A DNA stretch of 64,000 nucleotides from Pseudomonas tremae (GCF_001401155.1 NZ_LJRO01000090.1:186001-250000); one strand, 5' to 3'. Shown: positions 1 to 9,303, counted from the first letter of the stretch. Program-made: numbers and translations. The notes: a model not told the origin generated them from the letters alone.

Positions 1-162
1 TAAAGTGCTGAGGTCGGCGGGTGACGTGATGTCGTAGGCGATACCGCGCTTGGCGCTTTTACTGGCGGCCCACGTCGAGGCGGTCGATGCGCAGAGCAGC
101 AGCGCCAAAAGGGCATATAAGGGCAGGGTATGGAGGGTGGCCGACAGCTTGCGCAGCATCAT
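1..162 (-). CDS. Secreted protein, possible glycoside hydrolase (N-terminal 54 codons only)
   Basis: The reading frame stays open from a double ATG at 162/159 to the window edge, so only the N-terminus is visible. AAGGAAG lies seven bases upstream of the first ATG. The first ~33 residues form a signal peptide: basic MMLRK, a hydrophobic LLALLL core, and an alanine-rich end resembling a signal peptidase site (WAA). The mature start contains KRGIAYDITSP, which resembles the first strand of the Asl1-like glycosyl hydrolase catalytic-core family (Glyco_hydro_cc). That assignment is from memory of the family and is tentative. Export is well supported. Confidence 0.5.
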   Translation of the reverse strand, partial: MMLRKLSATLHTLPLYALLALLLCASTASTWAASKSAKRGIAYDITSPADLSTL

Positions 163-302
163 GGGGTGTCTTCCTTGAAGTGAGGGGAGCAAACAGGCAT
201 AAACGGATTCAAGCAGCAAACATGCCAGCGCTTTCAAACCCACTCACGTTGGCATCCGCTTTATGCCCCCGCCACGTACGCTGGCCGCTCAGGGCGCAGG
301 TC

Positions 303-782
303 TTACCACGGATCCCCCTCTGCCTGACGCAGGTCCAGTGTGCCGCTGTCGCTGAAGCGCAGGGTGCCGAATAACCCGCCAGCCAGTTTGCCGCGCAACG
401 TATAAGGCAGATTGTCCAGGCGCTGGCTTTGCGAAAGGCCTAGCGCCTGGCGCAAGGCGGCAAAGGCCGAGACACTGACCGGGACCACCAGCACAGCCTC
501 GGAGAAGCGTCCTACCGTACCTTTCTGGTTGCTGACACCGGACGCCAGCAGCTTTCCATTCACGTCCAGGTCCAGTGCCACGCCGGTGTAATTGATCTCG
601 GCATCGTTGGGGTTCTGAACACGCAGTGTGACTGCCATGCGCAGCTCCAGGCCCTGTCCGGGGATGGGTTCGATACCGACGACGTTGATCGCAAGCGGGT
701 CTCGATGGGGCAGCAATGCACATGCACTCAGGGTGAGAACGAGCAGGCCTGAAAGCAGGGCACGGATCGGGCGTAGCGACAT
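303..782 (-). CDS. LEA type 2 (LEA14-like) family lipoprotein
   Basis: A 159-residue protein starting MSLRPIRALLSG, with a lipoprotein signal ending in the lipobox LSAC, so it is probably anchored by an acylated cysteine near residue 21. The mature part has the single beta-sandwich pattern of water-stress/LEA14 proteins: a short N-terminal strand, then LRVQNPNDAEINYTGVALDL, which is typical of the family. The in-frame ATG at 797 would add five residues, but GGAG sits eight bases before the ATG at 782, so that start is preferred. Function is unknown beyond a presumed envelope or stress role. It follows the partial gene at 1-162 in the leftward direction across about 140 bases. Confidence 0.8.
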   Translation of the reverse strand: MSLRPIRALLSGLLVLTLSACALLPHRDPLAINVVGIEPIPGQGLELRMAVTLRVQNPNDAEINYTGVALDLDVNGKLLASGVSNQKGTVGRFSEAVLVVPVSVSAFAALRQALGLSQSQRLDNLPYTLRGKLAGGLFGTLRFSDSGTLDLRQAEGDPW

Positions 783-959
783 TGGTGGCTCCGGCATCGT
801 GAGGGTGTTGGTCTTTCAGACCCCTTCTTGCAGAAGAGATTCGGCCTGCAGGGCGCAATCCACAGATACCCGCTAATCTGCCTGCCTTACCCGTTGCGTC
901 CTTATCGCCGCGGGTTGATCATTTCAGCAATACCAACAAGAACAAGACTGGAGATAGCC

Positions 960-2165
960 ATGTCCATAGAAAGGACGATTTCGCATCACGACCCCGTGGT
1001 CATCGTGAGTGCTGCACGCACGCCCATGGGCGGTTTTCAGGGTGACCTGCAGAGCCTCGGCGCAACCCGCCTCGGGGCAATCGCCATTCGCGCAGCCGTC
1101 GAACGGGCCGGGATCGAACCCGCCGACGTAGAGCAGGTGTTGTTTGGGTGTGTGCTGCCGGCTGGCCTGGGGCAGGCGCCTGCCCGGCAAGCGGCGCTGG
1201 GTGCGGGCCTGAGCACAGCAACGCTGTGCAGCACCGTCAACAAAATGTGCGGCTCAGGCATGCAGACAGTGATCATGGCCCATGACTTGCTGCTGGCAGG
1301 CAGCGCTAAGGTAGTGGTGGCTGGGGGCATGGAAAGCATGTCCAACGCGCCTTATCTGCTGGATCGTGCGCGCAGCGGCTATCGCATGGGGCACGGCAAG
1401 GTACTGGATCACATGTTCCTCGACGGCCTCGAAGATGCCTATGAACCCGGTCGACTGATGGGCACCTTCGCCGAGGACTGCGCTCAGCGCCACGGCTTCA
1501 GTCGTGAGGCCCAGGACGCATTCGCCTTGGCTTCACTGGCTCGTGCGCAGCGCGCCATCGCCGACGGGCACTTCGACGCCGAGATTGTTCCGGTGCAGGC
1601 CACGATGGGCAAAGAGTTCAGGTTGATCGCTCACGACGAACAGCCTCCCAAGGCTCGCCCGGAGAAGATCCCGACGCTCAAGCCAGCCTTTCGCGAGGGC
1701 GGGACCGTGACGGCGGCTAACGCCAGCTCGATCTCGGACGGCGCGGCGGCGCTGGTGCTGATGCGTCAGTCGCAAGCGCAGCAACGAGGCCTGCAGCAAT
1801 TGGCTGTGTTTCATGCGCATGCCGCATTCGCGGACGAACCGGGATTGTTCCCTACCGCACCTATCGGGGCCATCCAGCGTCTGCTGAGCAAAGCGGGTTG
1901 GGCTGTAGATGATGTTGACCTGTTTGAAATCAACGAGGCCTTTGCGGTCGTGCCGCTGGTGGCAATGAGCGAGTTGGGGCTTGCCCATGAGAAAGTCAAC
2001 GTCAATGGCGGCGCCTGCGCACTGGGCCACCCAATAGGCGCATCGGGTGCGCGGATTATCGTGACGCTGCTGGCCGCGCTGCAGCATCGGAATCTGCGAA
2101 GAGGCGTAGCGGCCATTTGTATTGGCGGTGGTGAGGCGACAGCTATTGCTGTTGAAATTATTTAG
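960..2165 (+). CDS. Acetyl-CoA C-acetyltransferase (thiolase)
   Basis: A 401-residue thiolase that reversibly condenses two acetyl-CoA to acetoacetyl-CoA, or cleaves 3-ketoacyl-CoA. The N-terminal block VIVSAARTPMGGF is followed by the nucleophile Cys97 in NKMCGSGM. The C-terminal catalytic residues are His357 in GHPIGASG and Cys387 in CIGGGE, and NEAFAVV is also present. Length is normal for the family. GGAG precedes the ATG at 960 by about seven bases; upstream in-frame starts give an implausible leader. Ninety bases downstream lies a co-directional enoyl-CoA hydratase, so a short-chain acyl-CoA pathway is likely. Motifs alone do not separate biosynthetic from degradative thiolases. Confidence 0.93.
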   Translation: MSIERTISHHDPVVIVSAARTPMGGFQGDLQSLGATRLGAIAIRAAVERAGIEPADVEQVLFGCVLPAGLGQAPARQAALGAGLSTATLCSTVNKMCGSGMQTVIMAHDLLLAGSAKVVVAGGMESMSNAPYLLDRARSGYRMGHGKVLDHMFLDGLEDAYEPGRLMGTFAEDCAQRHGFSREAQDAFALASLARAQRAIADGHFDAEIVPVQATMGKEFRLIAHDEQPPKARPEKIPTLKPAFREGGTVTAANASSISDGAAALVLMRQSQAQQRGLQQLAVFHAHAAFADEPGLFPTAPIGAIQRLLSKAGWAVDDVDLFEINEAFAVVPLVAMSELGLAHEKVNVNGGACALGHPIGASGARIIVTLLAALQHRNLRRGVAAICIGGGEATAIAVEII

Positions 2166-2254
2166 TTTAAATTCAACAATTTAAGAGCAATTTATGAAGT
2201 TATTTCTATAATAATTGGATTAAGTCGGTAATTTTTTAAAAAGGATATTTATCA

Positions 2255-3028
2255 ATGATTTACGAGATGATCCTCACAGAGACTATCGAAAAGGTCGGGC
2301 TGATCACCTTGGATCGTCCCAAGGCATTGAACGCGTTGAATGCCCGGCTTATCGACGAGCTGAACCATGCGCTCGACCGCTTTGAGGCAGACCAAACCAT
2401 TGGTTGCATCGTGCTGACAGGTTCGGAAAAAGCATTCGCTGCCGGAGCCGATATCAAGGAGATGGTCGAGCTTTCGTACCCGCAGATCTACCTCGATGAC
2501 CTGTTCCGCGAAAGTGATCGGGTCGCAGCCCGCCGTAAACCCATTGTGGCTGCCGTGGCCGGATTTGCACTGGGTGGTGGATGTGAGCTGGCGCTGATGT
2601 GCGACTTCATTCTGGCGGCTGAAAACGCCCGTTTCGGTCAGCCTGAGATCAACTTGGGAGTGTTGCCGGGCATGGGCGGGACGCAACGTCTGACACGGGC
2701 CGTCGGCAAGGCCAAGGCGATGGAAATGTGCCTGACCGGTCGCTTGATGGACGCTCAGGAGGCCGAGCGCGCCGGGCTGGTATCCCGAGTCCTGCCGCTG
2801 GACCGGTTACTCCCGGAAGCGCTTGCGGTGGCAGCCAGCATCGCAGCGAAATCGCTGCCTGTGGCAATGATGGTCAAGGAAAGCGTCAACCGCGCGTTCG
2901 AGGTCAGTCTGGCCGAAGGTATCCGGTTCGAGCGCCGGGTATTCCATGCTGCATTTGCCAGCCATGACCAGAAAGAAGGCATGAAGGCCTTTATCGAAAA
3001 GCGCCAGCCTGGCTTCAAGGATTGTTGA
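2255..3028 (+). CDS. Enoyl-CoA hydratase (crotonase family)
   Basis: A 257-residue crotonase that hydrates trans-2-enoyl-CoA to 3-hydroxyacyl-CoA. The oxyanion-hole segment [11 protein letters not shown] and the two catalytic glutamates, Glu111 (GGGCELAL) and Glu131 (GQPEINLG), are all present. Length is typical of FadB1x/PaaF-like monofunctional hydratases. AAGGA lies ten bases before the chosen ATG; a second ATG at 2267 is possible. The last 14 bases overlap the end of the convergent VgrG gene. The 89-base gap from the thiolase is strikingly AT-rich, so the two genes may or may not share a transcript. Confidence 0.92.
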   Translation: MIYEMILTETIEKVGLITLDRPKALNALNARLIDELNHALDRFEADQTIGCIVLTGSEKAFAAGADIKEMVELSYPQIYLDDLFRESDRVAARRKPIVAAVAGFALGGGCELALMCDFILAAENARFGQPEINLGVLPGMGGTQRLTRAVGKAKAMEMCLTGRLMDAQEAERAGLVSRVLPLDRLLPEALAVAASIAAKSLPVAMMVKESVNRAFEVSLAEGIRFERRVFHAAFASHDQKEGMKAFIEKRQPGFKDC

Positions 3029-4988
3029 TCTCGATCAGGCCGCGCTCCCCCTGACCCCGGCTCTGTTCAAACCAGATGTGCAGCGGCAGGCAGTGGCCTG
3101 GGTGGATAATGCAGAGCGCCCGTGGCGTCTGGCGATACTCGTCTGCCAGGCGCCTGCACTGTTCTTCGTCCAGACCCAAATGGCCACGTTCATCGGTTCT
3201 GCCTTCGAACAGAATGTCTTCGGCGGCTACGCGCGGCAGATGCTGCAGGCCAGGCTGGTCCATTCGTACGATGTACCAGATACGGTCTGCCAACGGCTCG
3301 CCATCACGGCCCGGCTGCCCGGTCAGACGAAGGTCACCCAACGCCGGGTGCCCGGCAGAAGGCGTCGAGACCGACGTGTTGGTGACGGACGCTGTAATCG
3401 GCGTAGTGTTCGGGGCGGTTATCAGGATGTGCTGTGGAACGATGTGCAGCGTTGTCATCTGGTCGTGCAAAATCAACCCTTCATGTGTCGTGATCTGCAA
3501 GTGTTCACCACTGGCCAGACGAATGCTGTCGACAGGGGCGATGGCTGCACCGTCCAGTCTGAGACTGCAGCCTGAAGGGGCGTCAGCCGGGCCGAGTGCG
3601 GCGCAGATCACCGGGCGTTCCGGGTTATTGTCGAGATAGCGAATCAGGACGCTTGTACCTGGCGGCAGAGCATACAACTCATCGCTGGCAGCCTTAGCGG
3701 TTGGCCAGGAATGAGTTGAGCTGCCATGGCCGAGGGCTGCTTGCCAGTCGAATCTGATTGATCGAAAACCGGGTCTTTGTTCTTGGGCACTGTCACGCTG
3801 CAACGTCGCGATGTGATCGCCTGTGGCGGCAGGCCGAGGGTGTCTGAGCGAAGGGCGAAAGGGTATCGCCCACGGGATGGCCCTGAAACTGTTGCTGTAG
3901 CCATTGCCTGATGCGTGCCTTGATTCAGCTGGGGCGCGTGGGTCGTTGAGGACAGCCTTCAGAATGGCTTGTGTGTCGTTGACATCGGCTCCACGCAGCA
4001 CCTGCAACTGGCGTCCCGAATGAGTCACTTCGGTCAGCAGCCATTGATCGTTGAACAACGGTTCGGGGTGCTCAAGCACCTGAACGACTTCACCGCTACG
4101 CAGCGCACACAAGCGGGTCTGGCCTCTGACTTCACGTCGTTCGCAGCGCAGACGCTCCAGGTTGCGAATGCCGTGCTGGCGGTCGAGCGCCTCCTGGGGG
4201 CTGACAGATCCGCTATAGGTTGCAGGCACAAAAGGCTGATTGGCTGCCGGTGTGCTCATCTCCTCTGGTGAGCCCGGTGACAGTGGGCTGGCAGTCCTTC
4301 GGCTTTGGTGTTGGTAGTGCGAGGCAGGCGGCATTGCCAGTCTTTCGGCCATGTGTAAAAGCGCTGCCTCCGCCGCGTCTGTCTGCCCGTTGTGGCGGAA
4401 CCTAATTGGCGCGCGCTGGATGGGAAAGCTCGCCGGGTCATCCGAAAACACCAGTACGTGGCCGCTCGGCTCATGCTCGAAGCGGAAATGAATCCCTTCT
4501 TCTTCGCACAGTCGGTACAACACGTGCAGGTCGGTTTCGTCGTACTGGACTCGCATCGGACTGGGAGGATAAAAGCCGCTCATCAAGCCGAACCGGCAGG
4601 CGTTCGTGCCGACTGCAGGCGAGCTTAGTAACCGAGCGATCAGTTGCGGTGTCGTGACATCCTGATGAATACGGCGCCGTTGAACGAGCGCAAGTTTTCT
4701 CAGGTTCGGCATCAGCACCAGATGGTAAAGGCTGACACATGCTCCGTCGTGGATCCGGCTGATCTGGCAAACCTGGCCATGCACACCCTCGCCAAAACGT
4801 CCGTAGCTCAGAAACGCGTCGCGATGCAGCAACGCAAGGATGTCCGGATGCTCAGTACTGCTGATCAGCTTGATATCAAAGCGATAAGTTTCGTTAAGCG
4901 CGTCGCGACCCGTGAAGCCGATGACACGCAAGTCCGCCTGGCAGTCGGCAATGGCCAGCGTGATTGGCATTTGCAGGTCTTTGCACAT
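3015..4988 (-). CDS. vgrG: Orphan type VI secretion tip protein VgrG with C-terminal extension
   Basis: A 657-residue VgrG, the trimeric spike that punctures target cells and carries effectors. Residues ~1-350 give the gp27-like hub ([20 protein letters not shown] is the hallmark). A shortened gp5/OB region follows, ending in [17 protein letters not shown], a divergent form of the usual EVLVDFLEGDPDRPI. After ~residue 550 comes a unique C-terminal domain (DRIWYIVR...[13 protein letters not shown]) that could be a transthyretin-like cargo adaptor. GGGAG nine bases upstream favours the ATG at 4988; the ATG at 4970 is an alternative. No hcp, PAAR, chaperone or clear effector gene is adjacent. 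Its 3' end overlaps the hydratase gene by 14 bases. Confidence 0.9.
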   Translation of the reverse strand: MCKDLQMPITLAIADCQADLRVIGFTGRDALNETYRFDIKLISSTEHPDILALLHRDAFLSYGRFGEGVHGQVCQISRIHDGACVSLYHLVLMPNLRKLALVQRRRIHQDVTTPQLIARLLSSPAVGTNACRFGLMSGFYPPSPMRVQYDETDLHVLYRLCEEEGIHFRFEHEPSGHVLVFSDDPASFPIQRAPIRFRHNGQTDAAEAALLHMAERLAMPPASHYQHQSRRTASPLSPGSPEEMSTPAANQPFVPATYSGSVSPQEALDRQHGIRNLERLRCERREVRGQTRLCALRSGEVVQVLEHPEPLFNDQWLLTEVTHSGRQLQVLRGADVNDTQAILKAVLNDPRAPAESRHASGNGYSNSFRAIPWAIPFRPSLRHPRPAATGDHIATLQRDSAQEQRPGFRSIRFDWQAALGHGSSTHSWPTAKAASDELYALPPGTSVLIRYLDNNPERPVICAALGPADAPSGCSLRLDGAAIAPVDSIRLASGEHLQITTHEGLILHDQMTTLHIVPQHILITAPNTTPITASVTNTSVSTPSAGHPALGDLRLTGQPGRDGEPLADRIWYIVRMDQPGLQHLPRVAAEDILFEGRTDERGHLGLDEEQCRRLADEYRQTPRALCIIHPGHCLPLHIWFEQSRGQGERGLIEINNP

Positions 4989-5313
4989 TCGCGGGCTCTC
5001 CCACCTGTGAATTCAGGGAGCGCAGGGTACGGAAAGCCAGGCGTCAAAAGCATTGCCGTATGTTTTTTCGGAAAGGGACTACAAGCCGTGCTGCCTATTG
5101 GATGATTGCATTTCGCCAGCTCAACAGCCATCTTGGTGAGTTCGTCAGCCAATATGGCTGTCGGGGGTTTCATCTGCGGTGATCGCGTATAAAATGCGCC
5201 GCGCCGGACAGGGTATTTTGCCGGCGACCCTTTTTCAGCGCTTTGCAAGTGCCGCGTTCTGCCAGTCATGCAGGCGCAGGCGGCGAAGCGCCTATCGAAT
5301 CAAGAGAGCAGAC
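4989..5313. other. Intergenic region between divergent vgrG and yebC-like genes
   Basis: This stretch of 325 bases holds the 5' regions of both divergent genes. The leftward frame contains a short hydrophilic reading ([19 protein letters not shown]) near 5170, but it runs on into low-plausibility sequence and is not called. No RNA gene, hairpin terminator or convincing operator is visible. Confidence 0.5.
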
Positions 5314-6018
5314 ATGGGCGCACAGTGGAAGGTCAAGCATAAAGAAGCGGCAGCCAATGCCAAGGGACGTACGTTCGGCAAACTCTCCAAGGAGATCATG
5401 ATCGCGGCCCGCGCGGGTGCTGACCCGGTCATGAACTCGCGTCTGCGCCTGGTGGTCGAGCAGGCCAAGAAGGCTTCGATGCCGCGCGAAACCCTGGAAC
5501 GCGCAATCAACAAAGGGGCTGGCCTGCTGGGCGAGAGCGTCAACTTCGAGCGCCTGACCTACGAAGGTTTTGCACCGCATCGCGTGCCGGTGATCGTCGA
5601 GTGCCTGACCGACAACATCAACCGCACCGTTTCCGAAATTCGCGTGCTGTTCCGCAAGGGGCAGTTGGGAGCTGCCGGTTCGGTGTCCTGGGATTTTCTC
5701 TATCAGGGCATGATCGAAGCTGTTCCTGCGAAGCCAGACGCAGATCCGGAGCTGGCAGCGATCGAGGCCGGTGCCCAGGATTTCGAGCCGGCTGAAGAGG
5801 GCGCCACGCTGTTCCTGACCGAGTCCACCGATATGGATGCGGTCTGCAAGGCGCTCCCTGAGTTCGATTTCACGGTTCAGTCCGCGCAACTGGGCTATCG
5901 TCCGAAAAGCACAGTGGATGGCTTGACCGACGAGCAGATGGCTGAAGTCGAAGCATTTCTCGAGGCTATCGACAACCATGATGACGTTCAGAACGTCTAC
6001 GTGGGCCTGGCTGGCTGA
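5314..6018 (+). CDS. YebC/PmpR-family protein (short N-terminal paralogue)
   Basis: A 234-residue member of the YebC/TACO1 family, linked in the literature to transcription regulation and to relief of ribosome stalling at proline runs. Family landmarks are [16 protein letters not shown] and [14 protein letters not shown] in the first 100 residues, an acidic middle and [10 protein letters not shown] at the end. The start [11 protein letters not shown] lacks the MAGHSKWANIKHRK opening of canonical YebC, so this is probably the second pseudomonad paralogue rather than the one next to ruvC. AGAGAG lies shortly upstream of the ATG. The gene stands alone, divergent from vgrG and convergent with the LRR-kinase gene. 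Confidence 0.9.
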   Translation: MGAQWKVKHKEAAANAKGRTFGKLSKEIMIAARAGADPVMNSRLRLVVEQAKKASMPRETLERAINKGAGLLGESVNFERLTYEGFAPHRVPVIVECLTDNINRTVSEIRVLFRKGQLGAAGSVSWDFLYQGMIEAVPAKPDADPELAAIEAGAQDFEPAEEGATLFLTESTDMDAVCKALPEFDFTVQSAQLGYRPKSTVDGLTDEQMAEVEAFLEAIDNHDDVQNVYVGLAG

Positions 6019-6040
6019 TCGGCTTAAGCAAGAGGGCGCT

Positions 6041-7345
6041 TCATGCGCCCCATGCCGTCAGTTCCCCGAGTACTTCTTCCAGCGATGGCCGTTTATCGCA
6101 CGCGGGCTGTACGCAGCGCGTCTGCAGCGCCTGCAAACCCGCAATAACGGCATGCTCCTGTGGCGCGGCGTCACAACGCTCCAGCAGTTCCCCCAGCAAA
6201 ATACCGAAAGCCCGCGTCTCTATACGCTCGAGCGCCTGGCCCAGCGTTGCCGAAGGGTGAAACGACGCCGCGCCGAAATCGCCCAGCAGGCAGTCACCGT
6301 CATTCTGCAAGAGAATATTGTGCCCATACAGGTCGCCGTGGGTGATACCACTTGCATGCAAATGGGCGGTCACCGAGGCGATGCCTTTGACAAGGCGCAA
6401 CAGGACATCCAGCGAAAAGCGCGCATCGCTGGCGTAGACGTCCCGGCTGCAGGACTCCAGGCTCGGCGGTCCGGCAAGGTTGCTGAAGTTGGGGGCGATC
6501 AGTTCCATGACCAGACCACTTTGCCCATCTGGATGCCCGGTGATCTGCCCCAGTACCTCGATCAGGTGCCCGTGGCGCCCGGCGGCAATACAGGCGGCCA
6601 TTTCATTGAGAGGGGAGCCGTCACTGGTAACACTGCCTTTGTACAGCTTGACCGCGACTGTTCGATCTTCGTTACCGGTCTGCCAGACCGCTTGCTGAAT
6701 GATTCCGGAAGCGCCTTCGCCCAAGCGCTGACGCAGGCTCAAGTGCTGCCAGGGGATCTGTTGAACCGGTATGGTCGGCGGCTCGCTGCACAGCGGATTT
6801 TCGGCGTAGGCGAGCCAGGCAAGGGCGGGCAGATTCAGTAGCCATTCCGGCAATTCGCTGAGACGATTGGCGGCGATGCGGATCAGTTCCAGATTATGAC
6901 AATGCCTGAGGCTGGCGGGCAGGGCGCGCAGGCGGTTGCCGGCAAGCATCAGTTTTTGCAGGTCGGCACGCTGGCCCAGCTCATCGGGCAAGGACTCGAT
7001 CCGGTTGTCGGTCAGGATCAGCCAGCGCAAGCGAGGCGGCAGTGACGCCGCGCTGACCTGCCCGATGCGATTGGCCTTGAACCCGACGATGCGCAGGTTC
7101 TCGCATTGGCCAATGCTCTCCGGCAAGTGCGTGAACAGGTTGTCGGAGCCGAACAGCACTTTCAAGTGTTTGAGGCGGTGGAGGTCGTCAGGCAGCGAGG
7201 TCAGTGCATTGCCGCTGAGGTTGAGCACTTCCAGAGTGGGCGCCAGATCGAATATCTCGACGGGAAATTCGCTCAGACCACACGAGAGGTCCAGCCGTTT
7301 GATGCCTGCCAGCTTGCCGGCGCGTAGGTCTGCGAGGGTGTGCAT
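6041..7345 (-). CDS. Leucine-rich-repeat protein fused to a protein kinase domain
   Basis: A 434-residue two-domain protein. Residues ~15-185 are seven to eight leucine-rich repeats of the LxxLxLSGNxLxxLP type. Residues ~205-430 form a compact Ser/Thr-kinase-like domain: glycine loop LGEGASG (208-214), VAVK lysine 233, catalytic HGDLYGHN (336-343) and DFG (356-358). The catalytic loop has HGD in place of HRD, so it is a non-RD type, but Lys, Asp, Asn and DFG are all kept and activity is plausible. No signal peptide or membrane segment is seen, so it is probably cytoplasmic. The arrangement resembles eukaryotic LRR kinases and ROCO-like signalling proteins. No phosphatase or obvious substrate gene is adjacent. 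Confidence 0.88.
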   Translation of the reverse strand: MHTLADLRAGKLAGIKRLDLSCGLSEFPVEIFDLAPTLEVLNLSGNALTSLPDDLHRLKHLKVLFGSDNLFTHLPESIGQCENLRIVGFKANRIGQVSAASLPPRLRWLILTDNRIESLPDELGQRADLQKLMLAGNRLRALPASLRHCHNLELIRIAANRLSELPEWLLNLPALAWLAYAENPLCSEPPTIPVQQIPWQHLSLRQRLGEGASGIIQQAVWQTGNEDRTVAVKLYKGSVTSDGSPLNEMAACIAAGRHGHLIEVLGQITGHPDGQSGLVMELIAPNFSNLAGPPSLESCSRDVYASDARFSLDVLLRLVKGIASVTAHLHASGITHGDLYGHNILLQNDGDCLLGDFGAASFHPSATLGQALERIETRAFGILLGELLERCDAAPQEHAVIAGLQALQTRCVQPACDKRPSLEEVLGELTAWGA

Positions 7346-7421
7346 GAATAGGTTCGGTCATTGATCGGACAAGGCGCGCATCATAACGGGAGTTTCAGCC
7401 TATGGCTGCCGGAACCTCGTT

Positions 7422-7967
7422 TCAGGGCAGACAGCGGTCTACCCATTCCCGGACGCGCTCGGCTGTCGGCGCGGATTCTGAGTACAGAATCCGGTAGATC
7501 ATCGGCGCGACAATGGCGTCGATGAGGTCATCGGCAGGCGGCGACACTTCTCCGCGACTGGCCGCGCGATCAATCAGGGTCTGCAATTGCTCACGGACCA
7601 TCGCTGCGCATTTACCCACGCCACCGGAGGTGCTGGCAGCCACATCACGCATCAAGGCCCGACCTGGCGCCGAAGACATTTCGTCGAGATACATTTCGCT
7701 CCACGTCAACAAATCCTGACGCAGGCTGCCCTGATCGATCGGTGTGTCAGGACGCAGGCGCTCAATGGCTGCATCGGCCAACAGCGTGCTCAAGTCACCC
7801 CAGCGGCGGTAGATAGTCGAGGGTGTGACACCGGCCCTGGCGGCAATCATGGGCACACTGAGCACTGCGCGCTCGTGTTCGAGCAGCAAGTCACGAACGG
7901 CGCGGTGAATGGATTCCTGCACTCGGGCGCTGCGCCCTCCGGTGCGTACTGCATCTTTAATAGCCAT
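7422..7967 (-). CDS. TetR/AcrR-family transcriptional regulator
   Basis: A 181-residue repressor with a helix-turn-helix in the first ~60 residues (IAARAGVTPSTIYRRWGD is a textbook TetR recognition region) followed by an all-helical ligand domain. The gene is divergent from the MFS transporter at 8074, with 106 bases between them, the classic layout of a drug-responsive repressor controlling an efflux pump. A perfect 7+5+7 inverted repeat at 8026-8044 lies between them and is a candidate operator. The ligand is unknown. Confidence 0.9.
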   Translation of the reverse strand: MAIKDAVRTGGRSARVQESIHRAVRDLLLEHERAVLSVPMIAARAGVTPSTIYRRWGDLSTLLADAAIERLRPDTPIDQGSLRQDLLTWSEMYLDEMSSAPGRALMRDVAASTSGGVGKCAAMVREQLQTLIDRAASRGEVSPPADDLIDAIVAPMIYRILYSESAPTAERVREWVDRCLP

Positions 7968-8025
7968 ACGGCGGACCTTAACACAAAGTATTTGCTTTAA
8001 GAGTTGTAGAGTCGCACACTCCGCA

Positions 8026-8044
8026 AAAGCTAATTTATAGCTTT
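8026..8044. promoter_or_regulatory. Candidate TetR operator (AAAGCTA-5-TAGCTTT)
   Basis: Perfect inverted repeat with 7-base arms and a 5-base AT spacer, 30 bases before the MFS start codon and between the divergent tetR and MFS genes. Assignment to the neighbouring TetR protein is inferred from position and symmetry only. Confidence 0.45.
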
Positions 8045-8073
8045 AGAGATTTGTTTCAGCGGAGAGTGCAGTC

Positions 8074-9303
8074 ATGTCCCGTTCGTCACCCCACCTGTCA
8101 GCAGCAGGCGCGCAACCTCAAGTCGGGGCAAGGGGCAATCTCGGCTTCCTGGCCTTTACCACGCTGTGTTTCTTTGCCGCGTCCAGCGCGCCTACGCCGC
8201 TTTATCATTTGTACCAGGATGCGTGGGGTTTTTCGTCCGCGGTGCTCACACTGGTTTTTGCAGTGTATGCATTCAGCCTGCTGGCTGCATTGTTGATGGG
8301 CGGCTCCTTGTCTGATTACCTTGGACGACGCCCGGTCATCTTTGGCGCGTTGCTGTTGCAGAGCGCCTCAATGCTGCTGTTTATTTTCGCCCGTGATGTC
8401 AGTTGGCTGGTTGCTGCACGGCTGGTGCAGGGCTTCGCTACCGGTCTTGCTGCCAGCGCACTGGGTGCCGCCTTGCTCGACAGCGACCAGGCCAAAGGGC
8501 CGATGATCAACAGCATCTCGCCGATGCTGGGCATGGCGGCAGGCGCACTGGGCACGGCGCTGCTGGTGCAATGGGCGCCGCTGCCCCTCACACTGGCCTA
8601 CTGTTTCTTGCTGACCGCGTTTGTGATTCAGGCCATCTACCTCGGGCGAGTCGCTGAAACGGTCAGCCGCCAGCCAGGCGTCTGGCAGTCTCTCAAGCCA
8701 TCGCTGCACGTTCCTCAACAAGCGCGGCCCATGTTGTGGCTGGTGTTGCCGGTAGACATCGCGGCGTGGGCACTTGGCGGCTTTTTTCTGTCCTTGAGCC
8801 CGTCCTTGCTGGTAGCGGCAACCGGTTCGACCTCGCCACTCAATGGCGGGCTGGCAGTGGCCGCGCTGACCCTCAGCGGCGCCCTGGCAATTCTTGTATT
8901 ACGCCTGCGCAACCCCGAGGCGGGATTGTGGGTAGGCGCAAGCTTTTTGCCAGTCGGGGTTGCGGTGATTTTGCTGGCAGTCAATCTCGGCATGCTGTGG
9001 CTGTTCTTCGTTGGCGCGGTGGCGGCGGGGGTCGGCTTCGGCTCGAGCTTTCTGGGTTCGCTTCGCATGCTCATGCCGATGGCACACGCCCATGAGCGTG
9101 GCGGTCTGATGTCGGCGTTTCTGGTACTCAGCTACCTCGCGTTCTGCGTGCCGGCTCTGATAGCGGGTTATTACGCGCGTACTGCAGGCCTGGTGATGAC
9201 CAGCAATGTATACGGGGCGGTGGTAATCATACTGGCACTGCTGGCGTTGACGAGTTTGATCGTGCGACGTGCAGCGGGCAGAAGGGAGGGCGCTCGGGTT
9301 TGA
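8074..9303 (+). CDS. Major facilitator superfamily transporter
   Basis: A 409-residue polytopic membrane protein with about 12 hydrophobic segments, a size usual for MFS drug/H+ antiporters. The loop 2-3 signature is GGSLSDYLGRRPVI (a G-x-L-x-D-x-x-G-R-R motif near residues 75-88). GGAG precedes the ATG by about ten bases. It probably exports a toxic compound under control of the divergent TetR protein; substrate cannot be read from sequence. The N-terminal ~25 residues are hydrophilic and cytoplasmic. Confidence 0.9.
   Translation: MSRSSPHLSAAGAQPQVGARGNLGFLAFTTLCFFAASSAPTPLYHLYQDAWGFSSAVLTLVFAVYAFSLLAALLMGGSLSDYLGRRPVIFGALLLQSASMLLFIFARDVSWLVAARLVQGFATGLAASALGAALLDSDQAKGPMINSISPMLGMAAGALGTALLVQWAPLPLTLAYCFLLTAFVIQAIYLGRVAETVSRQPGVWQSLKPSLHVPQQARPMLWLVLPVDIAAWALGGFFLSLSPSLLVAATGSTSPLNGGLAVAALTLSGALAILVLRLRNPEAGLWVGASFLPVGVAVILLAVNLGMLWLFFVGAVAAGVGFGSSFLGSLRMLMPMAHAHERGGLMSAFLVLSYLAFCVPALIAGYYARTAGLVMTSNVYGAVVIILALLALTSLIVRRAAGRREGARV

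Noticed and set aside
4865..5269. 134-codon minus-strand frame between vgrG and the yebC-like gene
   Set aside because: Half of it overlaps vgrG out of frame. The short plausible piece near 5170 has no clear ribosome site or end, so it was left as an intergenic note.
7411..7450. GGAACC-led sequence downstream of the LRR-kinase/TetR region as another hrp box
   Set aside because: No CCAC block at the required distance and no gene starts downstream on that strand.
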